The notes: a model not told the origin generated them from the sequence alone. A stretch of 64,000 nucleotides of DNA from Armatimonadota bacterium (GCA_029547025.1 JAKPQA010000145.1:1-64000), one strand, 5' to 3'; shown: positions 55,330-64,000, counted from the stretch's first letter. Numbers and translations: made by a program.

Positions 55330-57219
55330 ATGAGCCGCCTTCTGGATACCATCGACAGCCCTCGTGACCTGAAGCGCCTGTCGGCCGCCGATCTGCCGCG
55401 TCTGGCCCAGGAGATCCGTTCAGCGCTCATCGAGACGGTGTCGATGGTCGGCGGGCACCTGGCGCCCAACCTGGGCGTGGTGGAGCTGACCATCGCCCTT
55501 CACCGGGCGTTCGACGCGCCCAGGGACCGCATCGTGTTTGATGTGGGCCACCAGGCCTACGTACACAAGCTCCTGACCGGCCGGCGCGAGCAGTTTGGCA
55601 CCTTGCGGCGGCGCGGGGGAATCTCGGGGTTCCCGCGCCGCTGCGAGAGTCCCTATGACGTGTTCGGCACGGGGCATGGCAGCACATCGATCTCGGCGGC
55701 CCTGGGCATCGCCACAGCGCGGGATCTGGCGGGTGAGCACTACCAGGTCGTCGCTGTCATCGGCGACGGCGCCATGACCGGCGGCATGGCCTTCGAGGGT
55801 CTGAACCAGGTGGCGGAACGTGATACCGATCTGGTGATCATCCTCAACGACAACGGCATGTCCATCTCCCCCAATGTGGGCGCCATGGCGCGGTATCTCC
55901 AGAGGTTCCGGCTCGATCCGGGCTATTCGAGTGCCAAGCGCAGCGTCGAGGGGCTGGTGCGCCGATATGACCGTTTCGGACTCGGTAACCATGTACTCGA
56001 CGCGGTTGAGAAGCTCAAAGACGGGGCCAAGAGCCTCTTCCTGCCCGGAATGTTGTTCGAGGAGCTCGGGTTGCGGTATTTCGGACCGGTGGACGGCCAC
56101 GACCTCGACGAGCTCACGCGCACTTTCGAACAGGTACGGCGTCTGAAGGGGCCCCGGATTGTCCACGTGGTGACCCAGAAGGGGCGCGGCTACCGGCTCG
56201 CGGAGGAGGATGCCGAGTCCTATCATGGCTGCAAGCCTTTCGACGTGGACCAGGGCCAACTGGACCCACCCGTGCCCCAGAAGACGTACTCGGAAGTATT
56301 CAGCGAAGCCTTGGCGGGGCTGGCGGAGGCGGACAGCCGGATCGTGGCGGTCACGGCGGCCATGTGCGTGGGCACAGGGCTGAAGCCCTTCGCGCGGCGC
56401 TTCCCCCACCGGTTCTTCGATGTCGGAATGGCCGAGGAGCACGCCGTGACCTTCGCGGCCGGCCTGGCTGCCGAGGGCTGGCGTCCCGTCGTCGCCATCT
56501 ACTCGACATTCCTGCAACGGGCCTACGACCAGGTGCTACACGACGTGTGCCTCCAGGGCCTGCCCGTGGTGTTCTGCCTGGATCGGGCCGGGCTCGTGGG
56601 AAGCGATGGCCCGACCCATCACGGTGTGTTTGACTTCTCTTACCTGCGACACATCCCGGGCTTGGTGGTAGGGGCGCCGCGCAGCGGGGCCGAGCTGAAG
56701 CGAATGCTTGCAGCCGCGTTTGCCCATGATGGGCCGTTCGCGATCCGTTACCCGGCGGGAGCCGCTGAGGAGACCGAGTCCAACGGGCGACCGTCGACGC
56801 TTGAGATCGGCCGGGGCGAGGTGTTGCGCGAAGGCAGCCAGGCGACGCTGGTGGCGGTGGGTTCGTGCGTGGGAGCGGCTCAGGCGGCCGCCGATGAGCT
56901 GGCCGGAGATGGCATGCAGGTCGGCGTGATCGATGCCCGTTTCGTCAAGCCGCTGGACACGGGGTTGCTCGAGGATGCGGGGCGCCTTACGGGGTTGCTG
57001 GTGACGGTCGAGGAGAACGTTCTGCAAGGCGGGTTCGGTGCCGCCGTGCTCGAGTGGGCCGCTCCGTTGGGCATTCGGGTGCATCGGTTGGGCATTGCGG
57101 ACGAGTTCGTGCCGCACGGCAGCCAGACGGAGCTGCGCCAGCTCGTGGGTATCGACGCGGACAGCATCGCCCAAGCCGTCCGGCACGCGGTGGCAGGCCG
57201 CGTCAGTGCAGGGCCATGA
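55330..57219 (+). CDS. dxs: 1-deoxy-D-xylulose-5-phosphate synthase
   Basis: First enzyme of the MEP route to isopentenyl diphosphate, joining pyruvate and glyceraldehyde 3-phosphate with thiamine diphosphate. The 629-residue protein has GHQAYVHKLLTGR (about 74-86), GTGHGSTSISAALG, the thiamine motif GDGAMTGG near 144, GPVDGHD, the transketolase-type AEEHAV and DRAGLVGSDGPTHHG. Residues matching the catalytic histidine regions are all present. The ATG at 55330 has GGAGG 7 bases upstream. It supplies precursors for the isoprenoid-synthase-like protein at 9834. Its stop overlaps the helicase start (ATGA). Confidence 0.97.
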   Translation: MSRLLDTIDSPRDLKRLSAADLPRLAQEIRSALIETVSMVGGHLAPNLGVVELTIALHRAFDAPRDRIVFDVGHQAYVHKLLTGRREQFGTLRRRGGISGFPRRCESPYDVFGTGHGSTSISAALGIATARDLAGEHYQVVAVIGDGAMTGGMAFEGLNQVAERDTDLVIILNDNGMSISPNVGAMARYLQRFRLDPGYSSAKRSVEGLVRRYDRFGLGNHVLDAVEKLKDGAKSLFLPGMLFEELGLRYFGPVDGHDLDELTRTFEQVRRLKGPRIVHVVTQKGRGYRLAEEDAESYHGCKPFDVDQGQLDPPVPQKTYSEVFSEALAGLAEADSRIVAVTAAMCVGTGLKPFARRFPHRFFDVGMAEEHAVTFAAGLAAEGWRPVVAIYSTFLQRAYDQVLHDVCLQGLPVVFCLDRAGLVGSDGPTHHGVFDFSYLRHIPGLVVGAPRSGAELKRMLAAAFAHDGPFAIRYPAGAAEETESNGRPSTLEIGRGEVLREGSQATLVAVGSCVGAAQAAADELAGDGMQVGVIDARFVKPLDTGLLEDAGRLTGLLVTVEENVLQGGFGAAVLEWAAPLGIRVHRLGIADEFVPHGSQTELRQLVGIDADSIAQAVRHAVAGRVSAGP

Positions 57220-59729
57220 AGGTCGACGCCTTCCTGCGTGAGATCCGCAACTCCCGGGACTACGAGGGCCAGATGGTCCACGTTCAGGACATCCCGGCCC
57301 GCGACGCGGCCTTCGCCGATCCGGAACGCCCCCTGACACCGCGCATCACGGAGGCCCTCGGGGCACTGGGCATCCAGCAGCTCTACACGCACCAGGCCTC
57401 TGCCGTCGACGCCATTCGCCGCGACGAGAATGTGGTGATCGTCACATCGACCGCCAGCGGCAAGACGCTGTGCTACACCATTCCGGTGCTGGAGTCGCTG
57501 GCCGATGACCCCGAGACCCGGGCCCTGTGGATGTTCCCCACCAAAGCACTGGCGCAGGATCAGCTCAAGACGCTGCGGCGCTTTGTGGAGGGCGTGCCCG
57601 ACCTGCCGGTCGTTACCGGTACGTACGACGGCGACACACCGCAGACGGAGCGGCGAACGCTGCGCGATCGCGGACGGATCATCCTGACGAACCCCGACAT
57701 GCTGCACTCAGGCATCCTCGCGAACCACTCGCGCTGGGCGGGATTCTTCGAGAACCTCAAGTACGTCGTGATCGACGAGGTGCACACGTATCGGGGCGTG
57801 TTTGGTTCGCACGTCGCCAACGTGATGCGGCGCCTGCGCCGCGTCTGCACTCATTATGGCGCGCACCCGGTCTTCGTGCTCTGCAGCGCGACCATAGCGA
57901 ACCCGAAGGAGTTGGCCGAGGCCATCGTTGGCGAGGCCGTGACGCTGGTCGACAACGATGGCTCGCCGCGCGGCCGCAAGCGCTTCGTTCTGTGGAACCC
58001 TCCGCATCTGGACGAGACGAGACTGGAGCGCCGAAGCCCGCACACGGAGGCCGAGCGTCTGCTCGTATCGCTCATTCGAGGCGGTAACCAGACGATCTGT
58101 TTCGTGCGAGCCCGCGTGCTGGCAGAGACCATCTACCGCTATGCCCAGGACAGCCTGCGGCGCCACGCGCCGCGGCTGGCCAATGCGATCCGGGCGTACC
58201 GCGGCGGCTACATCGCCGAGCAGCGGCGCGAGATTGAGCGGCAGCTCTTCTCGGGGGAGCTGATGGGCGTCGTCAGCACGGTGGCGCTCGAACTCGGGAT
58301 CGACATCGGCAGTCTCGACGCCTGCCTGACCGTGGGATACCCGGGGTCCATCGCCAGCCTGTGGCAGCAAGCCGGCCGGGCGGGGCGTGGTACCGAGGAC
58401 TCATTGGCGGTCCTCATTGGCTACAACTCACCCATCGATCAGTTCCTGATGCAGAACCCGGGCTATCTGTTCTCGCAGAGCCCCGAGATGGCCGTGGTCG
58501 ACCCGGCGAATCCGCACATCGTGGCCTGGCACCTGCGTTGCGCCTGCCACGAACTCCCCGTGTCGGCGGCTGATGAGGCCATCTTTGGCGAGTACCTGTA
58601 CAGCGTGCTGGACATCCTCACCGACAGCGGCGACATCCGCCGGCGGGGGAACCGCTGGTACTGGGCGGGACAGGGCTACCCCGCGACGCAGTTCTCGCTG
58701 CGGAACATCCCCGAAGACGTATACCAGATCATCGACCAGACTGACGGCCGGTCCGAGACCATCGGTGAGACCGATGAGACGTCGGCATTCTTCTCGCTGT
58801 ACACGCAGGCCATCTACATGCACAACGCCGAGACGTACTTCGTCAAGGAGCTCAACATCGACCGGAAACATGCGTACATCGAGAAGGTGGACTGTGACTA
58901 CTACACCCAGTCGGTCGACAAGCGCGAGATCCGGGTGGTCAACGCCGACGAGGAGCGGAAGTGGCGCGTCAGCCAGGTGTTTTTCGGTGACGTGACCGTC
59001 ACCGAGATGGTTGTCATGTTCCGGAAGATCCAGTTCGGGGCCCGTGACAGCATCGGGTTTGGGAGCGTCGACCTCCCGCCCATCGAGACCGACACCGAGG
59101 CGCTGTGGGTCGTGCCGCCGCGCGACGCACTGGACCGTATCCGGCAGTTCGGCCGGGTGCCGCAGGACGGCCTGCTGGGGGTGGGGAACGTCATCGTGGG
59201 CGTCATGCCCCTCTTCGTTATGTCCGATCCCATGGACGTGGGCGCGGCCGTGGACTCGAGTAACGTGGGATCCCCGAGCCTGTTCATCTATGACAAGCAT
59301 GCGGGTGGCGTGGGCTTCGCGCAGCGGGCGTATGGCCGCATTGAGGAGATCATGGAAGCGGCGCTGTCGCTCATCCACGGGTGTGACTGTTCCGACGGCT
59401 GTCCATCGTGTGTGGGGGCTCCACTGCCGCCCTATGCCTACGGTGACGTGGACAGTTCGAGCCGCGGAGCGATCCCCGACAAGGAGGCGGCCCTGTGTCT
59501 GCTGCATTCGCTGCTGGAGCGCGAGCCTTATACCCCGAGGCCCGTGTCGTCGCCACTGGGCGAGGCGGCTGCGCCACTGCCGAGGGGCCCTGAGCCAACG
59601 TCTCTCACGGCGCCGGCACCACCGCCGCCCCCGGACTACGCGCGCCTGCCCGAGGAGGTCGAGCGCAAGCTCGTCCGGCGTCTCGCGACCATGAAGCGCC
59701 AGCGCCCGCGCCGCGTGGACCGCCCATAG
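57216..59729 (+). CDS. MrfA-like (YprA) SF2 DNA helicase with DUF1998 domain
   Basis: A 837-residue superfamily 2 helicase related to MrfA of Bacillus, which repairs mitomycin-type damage. Motif I is STASGKTL (about 71-78), motif II DEVH (near 186), motif III CSATIANP (near 220), motif VI QAGRAGRG (near 388). The C-terminal DUF1998-type part carries four cysteines in HGCDCSDGCPSC (near 724-735), which bind zinc. A proline-rich tail ends in a basic stretch. The usual partner nuclease MrfB is not adjacent. Translationally coupled with dxs by ATGA, probably through operon layout rather than related function. Confidence 0.9.
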   Translation: MKVDAFLREIRNSRDYEGQMVHVQDIPARDAAFADPERPLTPRITEALGALGIQQLYTHQASAVDAIRRDENVVIVTSTASGKTLCYTIPVLESLADDPETRALWMFPTKALAQDQLKTLRRFVEGVPDLPVVTGTYDGDTPQTERRTLRDRGRIILTNPDMLHSGILANHSRWAGFFENLKYVVIDEVHTYRGVFGSHVANVMRRLRRVCTHYGAHPVFVLCSATIANPKELAEAIVGEAVTLVDNDGSPRGRKRFVLWNPPHLDETRLERRSPHTEAERLLVSLIRGGNQTICFVRARVLAETIYRYAQDSLRRHAPRLANAIRAYRGGYIAEQRREIERQLFSGELMGVVSTVALELGIDIGSLDACLTVGYPGSIASLWQQAGRAGRGTEDSLAVLIGYNSPIDQFLMQNPGYLFSQSPEMAVVDPANPHIVAWHLRCACHELPVSAADEAIFGEYLYSVLDILTDSGDIRRRGNRWYWAGQGYPATQFSLRNIPEDVYQIIDQTDGRSETIGETDETSAFFSLYTQAIYMHNAETYFVKELNIDRKHAYIEKVDCDYYTQSVDKREIRVVNADEERKWRVSQVFFGDVTVTEMVVMFRKIQFGARDSIGFGSVDLPPIETDTEALWVVPPRDALDRIRQFGRVPQDGLLGVGNVIVGVMPLFVMSDPMDVGAAVDSSNVGSPSLFIYDKHAGGVGFAQRAYGRIEEIMEAALSLIHGCDCSDGCPSCVGAPLPPYAYGDVDSSSRGAIPDKEAALCLLHSLLEREPYTPRPVSSPLGEAAAPLPRGPEPTSLTAPAPPPPPDYARLPEEVERKLVRRLATMKRQRPRRVDRP

Positions 59730-59788
59730 GGCGCCCTGTGGGCCCGGGCCCCCCGTCCGTGCAACGACTCCGGCCCATACCCCGGGGA

Positions 59789-60568
59789 CTAGACTCGTTG
59801 CTGCGCGATCAGGGCCGCGCCCAGGGCCGTCGCAATCTGGGGGTGCTCGGGGACCGTCAGCGGCACTCCCAGGTTCTCCTCGAGGGCCCGGCAAAGCCCC
59901 GCGTTCTGAGCCGGCCCGCCATCGAACCATACGGGTTCGATGAGCCCCGCGCTCCGGGCGAGCTGGGCGACACGCTTGGCGATGGCTGCGTGGACGCCTG
60001 CCACGATGTCGGGCACCCGCTTCCCCTGGGCCACCAGCGAGACGACCTCGGTCTCGGCGAAGACGGTGCACACACTGTTGATCGCGAGTGTTTCCTGTGC
60101 GTCCGCCGAGATGCGTCCCAGATCCTCCAGCTCGACCTCGAGTGCCCGGCTGATCTGCTCCAGGAACCGCCCCGTGCCCGCGGCGCACTTGTCGTTCATG
60201 GCGAAGTTGGTCATCTGGCCCTGCTCATCCAGCACGATGACCTTGCTGTCTTGGCCGCCGATGTCGATGATCGTCCGGACGGTGGAGCCGTTGGCCAGGA
60301 AGCGGGCCCCCACCGCGTTGGCCGTCAGCTCGCTGACCGTCTGGTCCGTGGCCGCCACAAGCCGCCGCCCATACCCGGTGCTCACCATGTAGTGCACATC
60401 CGAAGGCGCATAGCCGCTGCGTGCCAGGGCCGAGGCCAGTAGCCGCTCCGCCGCCCTCCGGCAACTGGCGCCCGTCGGCGCCAGGTCATACGCCACCATA
60501 CGGTCGCCCTCGACCAGAACCACCTTGGTGGTCGTCGATCCCACATCAAGTCCCGCAGTCAGCGCCAT
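59789..60568 (-). CDS. BadF/BadG/HgdC-type acyl-CoA dehydratase activator
   Basis: A 259-residue ASKHA-fold ATPase that delivers energised electrons to 2-hydroxyacyl-CoA dehydratases or benzoyl-CoA reductases. It has GLDVGSTTTKVVL (about 6-18), IDIGGQDSKV, and the two cysteines that together bridge a [4Fe-4S] cluster in the dimer, one in NDKCAAGTG (near 124-132) and one in NSVCTVFAETE (near 160-170). FDGGPAQN near 214 is the adenosine region. The ATG at 60568 is used; GTG at 60580 with GGAG just before it is possible. No dehydratase subunit gene lies in the window. It converges on the helicase gene and stands alone. Confidence 0.9.
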   Translation of the reverse strand: MALTAGLDVGSTTTKVVLVEGDRMVAYDLAPTGASCRRAAERLLASALARSGYAPSDVHYMVSTGYGRRLVAATDQTVSELTANAVGARFLANGSTVRTIIDIGGQDSKVIVLDEQGQMTNFAMNDKCAAGTGRFLEQISRALEVELEDLGRISADAQETLAINSVCTVFAETEVVSLVAQGKRVPDIVAGVHAAIAKRVAQLARSAGLIEPVWFDGGPAQNAGLCRALEENLGVPLTVPEHPQIATALGAALIAQQRV

Positions 60569-60739
60569 GCCTCTACACACTCGCTCCAGACGTGTGGGCT
60601 AGTGTACCCCATCCCACCGCAGTCAGCGAGCGGCGATGCGCGGCAGTTCCAGTGGATAGGCGCAACCGCCGCCTGTGCCGAACGTCCTGATGCCTGACAC
60701 TGCGCACCCAGACCACCTGAGATGTGAGGAGTGGACTCC

Positions 60740-61414
60740 GTGCTGTCGCTGCCTGAGGAGTTCCTGCTGCTGGCGCTGGATGACCAGAAGGGGTCGTTCG
60801 CTGCCTTTACCGACTATGGCCTGGCCGGGGCAGTGCTGGTCGAGCTGCTGCTGCGTGACGCCATCACCGTGGGCCCCAAGGGCGAGGTCCTGGCTGGTAG
60901 TTCCCCCCAGGGCGACGCGGCGCTCGACGCCGCGCTGGCAGCCATCGGCCAACTGAAGAAGCCCAAGAAGCTCCAGGAGTGGGTCGGCTCTCTACCCGGA
61001 CGCTGCAAGACGCTCAAGCCCGCGGTGCTCGATGGCCTCGTGGCGCAGGGGGTTCTGCGTCGGGAGGACCGCCGCTTTCTCCGCGTGTTTGCCTATACGC
61101 GCTACCCTGAGGCGGACGGGGCGCCCGAGGACGCGATCGTCGGCCGCTTGCGCCGTGTGCTGCTCGATGGGCAGGAGCCCGACGGTCGGACCGCCGCCCT
61201 CATTGGCCTGCTCCACGGATGTCAGATGGACGCGTCCGTGCTCCGCAACCGTGCCGAACGCAAGACCGCCAAGCCGATACTGGACCGCATCACCAAGGGC
61301 GACATCGTGAGCTCGGCGGTGAGCAGCGCGGTGGCCGCGGCCATCGCCGCCGCCTGCTCGGCTGCGATGACATGCTGCATCGCGGCCTCGGTCGCCGCGT
61401 CATCCAGCAGCTGA
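60740..61414 (+). CDS. GOLPH3/VPS74-like (GPP34) family protein
   Basis: A 224-residue bacterial member of the GOLPH3/VPS74 (GPP34) family, known in eukaryotes for phosphoinositide binding at the Golgi and in bacteria mainly from actinomycetes. It begins LSLPEEFLLLALDDQKG (2-18), followed by LAGAVLVELLLRDAI, and has the helical core with RITKGD near 188. A C-terminal run of about 30 residues is rich in alanine, serine, cysteine and valine and could be a lipid-interacting or membrane segment. The GTG at 60740 has GAGGAG 8 bases before it. No partner gene is evident. The bacterial role is unknown. Confidence 0.85.
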   Translation: MLSLPEEFLLLALDDQKGSFAAFTDYGLAGAVLVELLLRDAITVGPKGEVLAGSSPQGDAALDAALAAIGQLKKPKKLQEWVGSLPGRCKTLKPAVLDGLVAQGVLRREDRRFLRVFAYTRYPEADGAPEDAIVGRLRRVLLDGQEPDGRTAALIGLLHGCQMDASVLRNRAERKTAKPILDRITKGDIVSSAVSSAVAAAIAAACSAAMTCCIAASVAASSSS

Positions 61415-61496
61415 CTGCCTGGCCTCGCACACGCGCCGGACGGCCTCCTCAGGCTCCTGACGCGGGGTTGCCGCCATCTGCCTTCTGCCACCTGTC

Positions 61497-62654
61497 TCAC
61501 AGCGACGCCGCGAAGATCGACTCCAGCAGCTCGCGCGTCGCCGGGCGTGGGTTCGTCTTGATGTGCCCCATCGATCTCAGCACGCCCTCATAGACTCGGC
61601 CGAAGTCAGCTGCCGTCACCCCGCGCCCCCCCAGCCGCTCGCAGAGCCCGATTCGCTCCAGGAGACCCCGGAGCGCACTGCCCGCGCGCGTCGCCGCCTC
61701 GGCGTCCGGCAGCCCGCTGCACTCCGGATCCAACGCCCGAGCGATCCGCGCGTACTGGCTCTCAGCGTCAATGCGGTTGGCCTCAAAGACGGCAGGAAGC
61801 ACGGCGGCGATGGCCACGCCGTGGGGAATGCCGAACGTCGCGCCCAACGGGTGGGCCAACATGTGTGCACACCCCACGCCCGCGTTGAGGGCGGCGCCCC
61901 CCAGCGCGCTAGCGATCTGCATGGCCGCCCGCGCCTCCAGGTCCGTCCCGTCCGCCACGGCCCTCTGCAGGTTCGCCCCAATGAGCTCCAGCGCCGTGAT
62001 GGCCCAGCCGGACGTGACCGGGTTCGCGTTCAGCGACACAAACGATTCGGCCGCGTGCGACAGGGCGTCGATCCCCGTGTACGCTGTCTCGAAGGGCGGA
62101 AGCAAGACCGTCAGCTCCGGGTCGAGGATCGCCAGCATCGGAACCATGCTCGAGTCCATTACGGACTTCTTGATGCCCTCGGTCCGGTTCGTCAGCACCG
62201 CCACCCGGTTGGATTCGGAGCCCGTGCCCGATGTGGTCGGGATCGCCACATAGGGCAGACCGGGCCGCTCGAGCTGGCGCCGCCCCATCTGGTAGTCCGC
62301 CGCACCGCCCTCGTGGGTTGCGAGCACAGCCGCCGCCTTGGCGCAGTCCAGGACACTACCGCCCCCCAGGCCGATGACCATGTCCGCACCACTCTCCCGG
62401 CATGCCGCTGCGGCCGCGTCCGCCGTCTCGGTGCTCGGGTCGGGCTCGATGCCCCCGAAGACGGTCGCCCTCACGCCAACCGAGGAGAGGGACTCCAACG
62501 CACGGTCGAGTACGCCGCTGCGCCGGACCGAGCCGCCGCCGATGGCCACCAGAGCTCGGCGCCCCAGCGGCAAGATCAGTCGTCCCAAGTCCGACAGAGC
62601 GCCGGGAGCGCACGTGGTGCGGCGAGTCAGAGTGATGTCAAACGTGAAAGTCAT
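61497..62654 (-). CDS. iron-containing alcohol dehydrogenase
   Basis: A 385-residue type III (iron-dependent) alcohol dehydrogenase. The nucleotide site shows GLGGGSVLDCAKA (near 93-105) and PTTSGTGSE (near 138-146). Metal ligands lie in YTGIDALSHAAE (about 189-200) and HMLAHPLGATFGIPHG (about 258-273). It may reduce or oxidise an aldehyde, lactaldehyde or diol, as in fucose or propanediol metabolism, but the substrate is not shown by sequence. The ATG at 62654 overlaps the stop of the sugar-binding lipoprotein (ATGA), so the two belong to one transcript. Confidence 0.92.
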   Translation of the reverse strand: MTFTFDITLTRRTTCAPGALSDLGRLILPLGRRALVAIGGGSVRRSGVLDRALESLSSVGVRATVFGGIEPDPSTETADAAAAACRESGADMVIGLGGGSVLDCAKAAAVLATHEGGAADYQMGRRQLERPGLPYVAIPTTSGTGSESNRVAVLTNRTEGIKKSVMDSSMVPMLAILDPELTVLLPPFETAYTGIDALSHAAESFVSLNANPVTSGWAITALELIGANLQRAVADGTDLEARAAMQIASALGGAALNAGVGCAHMLAHPLGATFGIPHGVAIAAVLPAVFEANRIDAESQYARIARALDPECSGLPDAEAATRAGSALRGLLERIGLCERLGGRGVTAADFGRVYEGVLRSMGHIKTNPRPATRELLESIFAASL

Positions 62655-63736
62655 GGCGTGCGCCCTTCCTGGTGTGTGGTGTCCGGACCGGCTTGCTTGT
62701 GGAGGTCGCCGGACGAGTCCCACACGACTGGCTTCGAGACCGTCGCCACCTGTGTTGCTGCGTCATAGGCCAGTGGGTCGAGGCCCTTGATCGGCGCGCC
62801 CTCGGCGATGGGCCGGCCGCGTGCCAGCTCGTTCGCGAGAATCACCGCGGCATAGCCCACGTCCGCAGGACGCCAGAACACGGTGTGCCGAATGGTTCCG
62901 CGCTCCAGGTGCTCCGAGACGGTGTTGGGCCCTCCAACGCCCGTGAGGCGGATCTTGCCCGACGCATCCCGCGCCTCGATCGCCTCGGCCGCCCCCTTCA
63001 GACACCGCGGGTCCAGGGCCAAAACGCCGCCGATGGCCGCGTACTGCGCGAGCAGCGCGTCCACCGCGACCTTCGGATCGGGCGTCGATTGCCGCGGGAA
63101 CTCGACGCGCCCCATCGACATGTCGGGATAGGCCTCCGCGAGTCGGGCCTCGATGGCGTCGAACAGCGCCGTGGTCGAGGGGGACGACGATGCCAGGGTC
63201 ACGGCGGCGAAGCGCCCCGTGTCGCCCATCTCGGCGGCCAGCGTGTCCATGAGCGCGCGCCCCAGCTCCGCCTCGTCCCAGGGCTTGACGAACAGCGCCC
63301 GGCCGGAGTCGGGCAGGTCCTCCACCAGTGTCACCAGTCGCGTGCCGGCCGAGCGCGCCGCCTCGGCCACTGACGTCCAGCCCCGAGGCTCTTCAGGCGC
63401 GACGCAAATGACATCGATCCGGCCGGCGATCCATCCGGACACCACCTCGGGTGCCGCGCCTTCTGCCCCGCGGGCCGCGCCGTCCCACTTCAGCTCGGCG
63501 GGCTCCCCACGGCTGGACAGATCCGCCTTTGCCCGCTCTGCCCCGTCCTGGAGCAGCGCGGCATGGGTCGCATCCAGGCCGCGCAGCGACAGACCGATGG
63601 TGACCATCGGTCCCGCGTTCGGGCTCGCCCCCCCATGGCCGGTGTCGCCGGGCGATGGCCGCCGGGCACACCCGACGCTACAGGCGCCGACGGCGGCCAT
63701 GAGGCCGATGACCCCCAGTTGCTGAAGACCTCGCAT
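62651..63736 (-). CDS. sugar-binding lipoprotein of an ABC transporter or signalling system
   Basis: A 361-residue periplasmic binding protein of the ribose/galactose (RbsB, LacI-like) type. A signal peptide with cysteines near 19 and 23 (GACSVGCARR) makes it a probable lipoprotein. The body follows the two-lobe pattern: VTIGLSLRGLDATH near the N-lobe start, ICVAPEEP, GGVLALDPRCLKGAAEA near the hinge, and VGGPNTVSEHLERGTIRHTVF late. The ATG at 63736 has GGAGGGG 5 bases before it. No permease or ATPase gene lies on this side; one may lie past the right edge. It is coupled to the iron alcohol dehydrogenase. Confidence 0.85.
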   Translation of the reverse strand: MRGLQQLGVIGLMAAVGACSVGCARRPSPGDTGHGGASPNAGPMVTIGLSLRGLDATHAALLQDGAERAKADLSSRGEPAELKWDGAARGAEGAAPEVVSGWIAGRIDVICVAPEEPRGWTSVAEAARSAGTRLVTLVEDLPDSGRALFVKPWDEAELGRALMDTLAAEMGDTGRFAAVTLASSSPSTTALFDAIEARLAEAYPDMSMGRVEFPRQSTPDPKVAVDALLAQYAAIGGVLALDPRCLKGAAEAIEARDASGKIRLTGVGGPNTVSEHLERGTIRHTVFWRPADVGYAAVILANELARGRPIAEGAPIKGLDPLAYDAATQVATVSKPVVWDSSGDLHKQAGPDTTHQEGRTP

Positions 63737-63879
63737 CGGTCCCCTCCGATCTGCAGTCCCTGCTCTCATCGACCCCGAGGGCACGCTTTGGGTTCAGCCG
63801 GCCGGATATGATGTCCTCCGGCTCCGCATGACAGGCAGTACTATTCCGGGTTATTGCCGGTATATGCTGCGCATTTCCG

Positions 63880-63908
63880 TTGACATGGTGTGACTATGTC
63901 CCTAGACT
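63880..63908 (+). promoter_or_regulatory. sigma-70-type promoter reading off the right edge
   Basis: TTGACA (63880-63885), 17 bases, TAGACT (63903-63908). Transcription would start near 63915 and run out of the window. It is divergent to the sugar-binding lipoprotein. No convincing minus-strand promoter could be called in the 264-base gap. Confidence 0.6.
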
Positions 63909-63922
63909 ATGCGCAGTTGGTT

Positions 63923-63949
63923 GCCGGTAATCGTTTTCCGATACCCGGC
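63923..63949. promoter_or_regulatory. operator-like inverted repeat at the right-edge promoter
   Basis: GCCGGTAATCG (63923-63933) and CGATACCCGGC (63939-63949) pair at 9 of 11 positions around TTTTC. It covers about +8 to +34 of the predicted transcript. TTGCCGGTA also occurs at 63854-63862 and 63921-63929, bracketing the promoter. A repressor site is plausible; a transcript hairpin is the alternative. Confidence 0.45.
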
Positions 63950-64000
63950 TCCCTGCAGTAGTCGTACACTGGCCCAAGCCATATGGATCGCACGGCGCCC

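Noticed and set aside
59730-59788. GGGCCCGGGCCC palindrome after the helicase gene as a terminator
   Set aside because: Self-complementary without a loop long enough for a stable hairpin and no T-run; too weak to call.
58428-60188. 586-codon minus-strand frame opposite the helicase and across the activator gene
   Set aside because: Conflicts with two motif-rich proteins and shows no domain of its own.

Overview
This is a GC-rich bacterial chromosome segment with no rRNA, tRNA, CRISPR array, phage or insertion sequence that I can see. I recognise 49 protein genes. Shine-Dalgarno sites are often strong, and TTG and GTG starts are common. A secretin with a full set of type IV pilus proteins, lipoproteins and several secreted glycosidase-like enzymes point to a two-membrane bacterium that degrades polysaccharides. 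A glycyl-radical activase, a 2-hydroxyacyl-CoA dehydratase activator and a corrinoid-type methyltransferase suggest anaerobic metabolism. The mix resembles Armatimonadota or a neighbouring uncultured phylum, but that is a weak inference, since no marker gene here settles it.

Left part. A GH29 alpha-L-fucosidase (minus) diverges from a fused GlcD-GlcE glycolate-oxidase-like protein (plus). After a good sigma-70-type promoter, a tightly packed plus-strand run (4734-12169) encodes a rhomboid protease, a PHP phosphoesterase, a UxaA-family dehydratase, CysS, a second PHP protein, a class I isoprenoid-synthase-like protein, a 71-residue RiPP-leader-like protein and a geranylgeranyl-reductase-like flavoprotein. 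It meets an MFS transporter head-on. The last three plus-strand genes are the best candidate here for an undescribed biosynthetic unit.

Middle. From 43728 down to 12166 everything is on the minus strand. In transcription order: PII and GlnE (nitrogen control); an ECF sigma factor and its anti-sigma factor; an ExeA-like ATPase, a PilZ protein and PilM-N-O-P-Q; then PilB, an HDOD protein, PilT and PilC. Next comes a sigma factor fused to a degenerate GGDEF domain, the most striking protein of the window, followed by a glycyl-radical activase, a secreted protein, a TPR/zinc-ribbon membrane protein, Pth, a short ComEC, a large secreted glycosidase-like protein, two tandem related lipoproteins and the MFS transporter. 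The pilus machine plus ComEC is compatible with DNA uptake; no pilin gene lies in the window.

Right part. MoeA (plus) converges on a minus-strand group: ARMT1-like/DUF89 protein, zinc alcohol dehydrogenase, pterin-binding methyltransferase and a GH172 secreted enzyme. A plus-strand housekeeping run follows: ZIP transporter, NusB (apparently leaderless), sugar-phosphate isomerase/epimerase, FolD, XseA, XseB, Dxs and an MrfA-like helicase. The window ends with a lone BadF-type activator, a bacterial GOLPH3-like protein, and an iron alcohol dehydrogenase with a sugar-binding lipoprotein. A strong promoter with operator-like repeats reads off the right edge.
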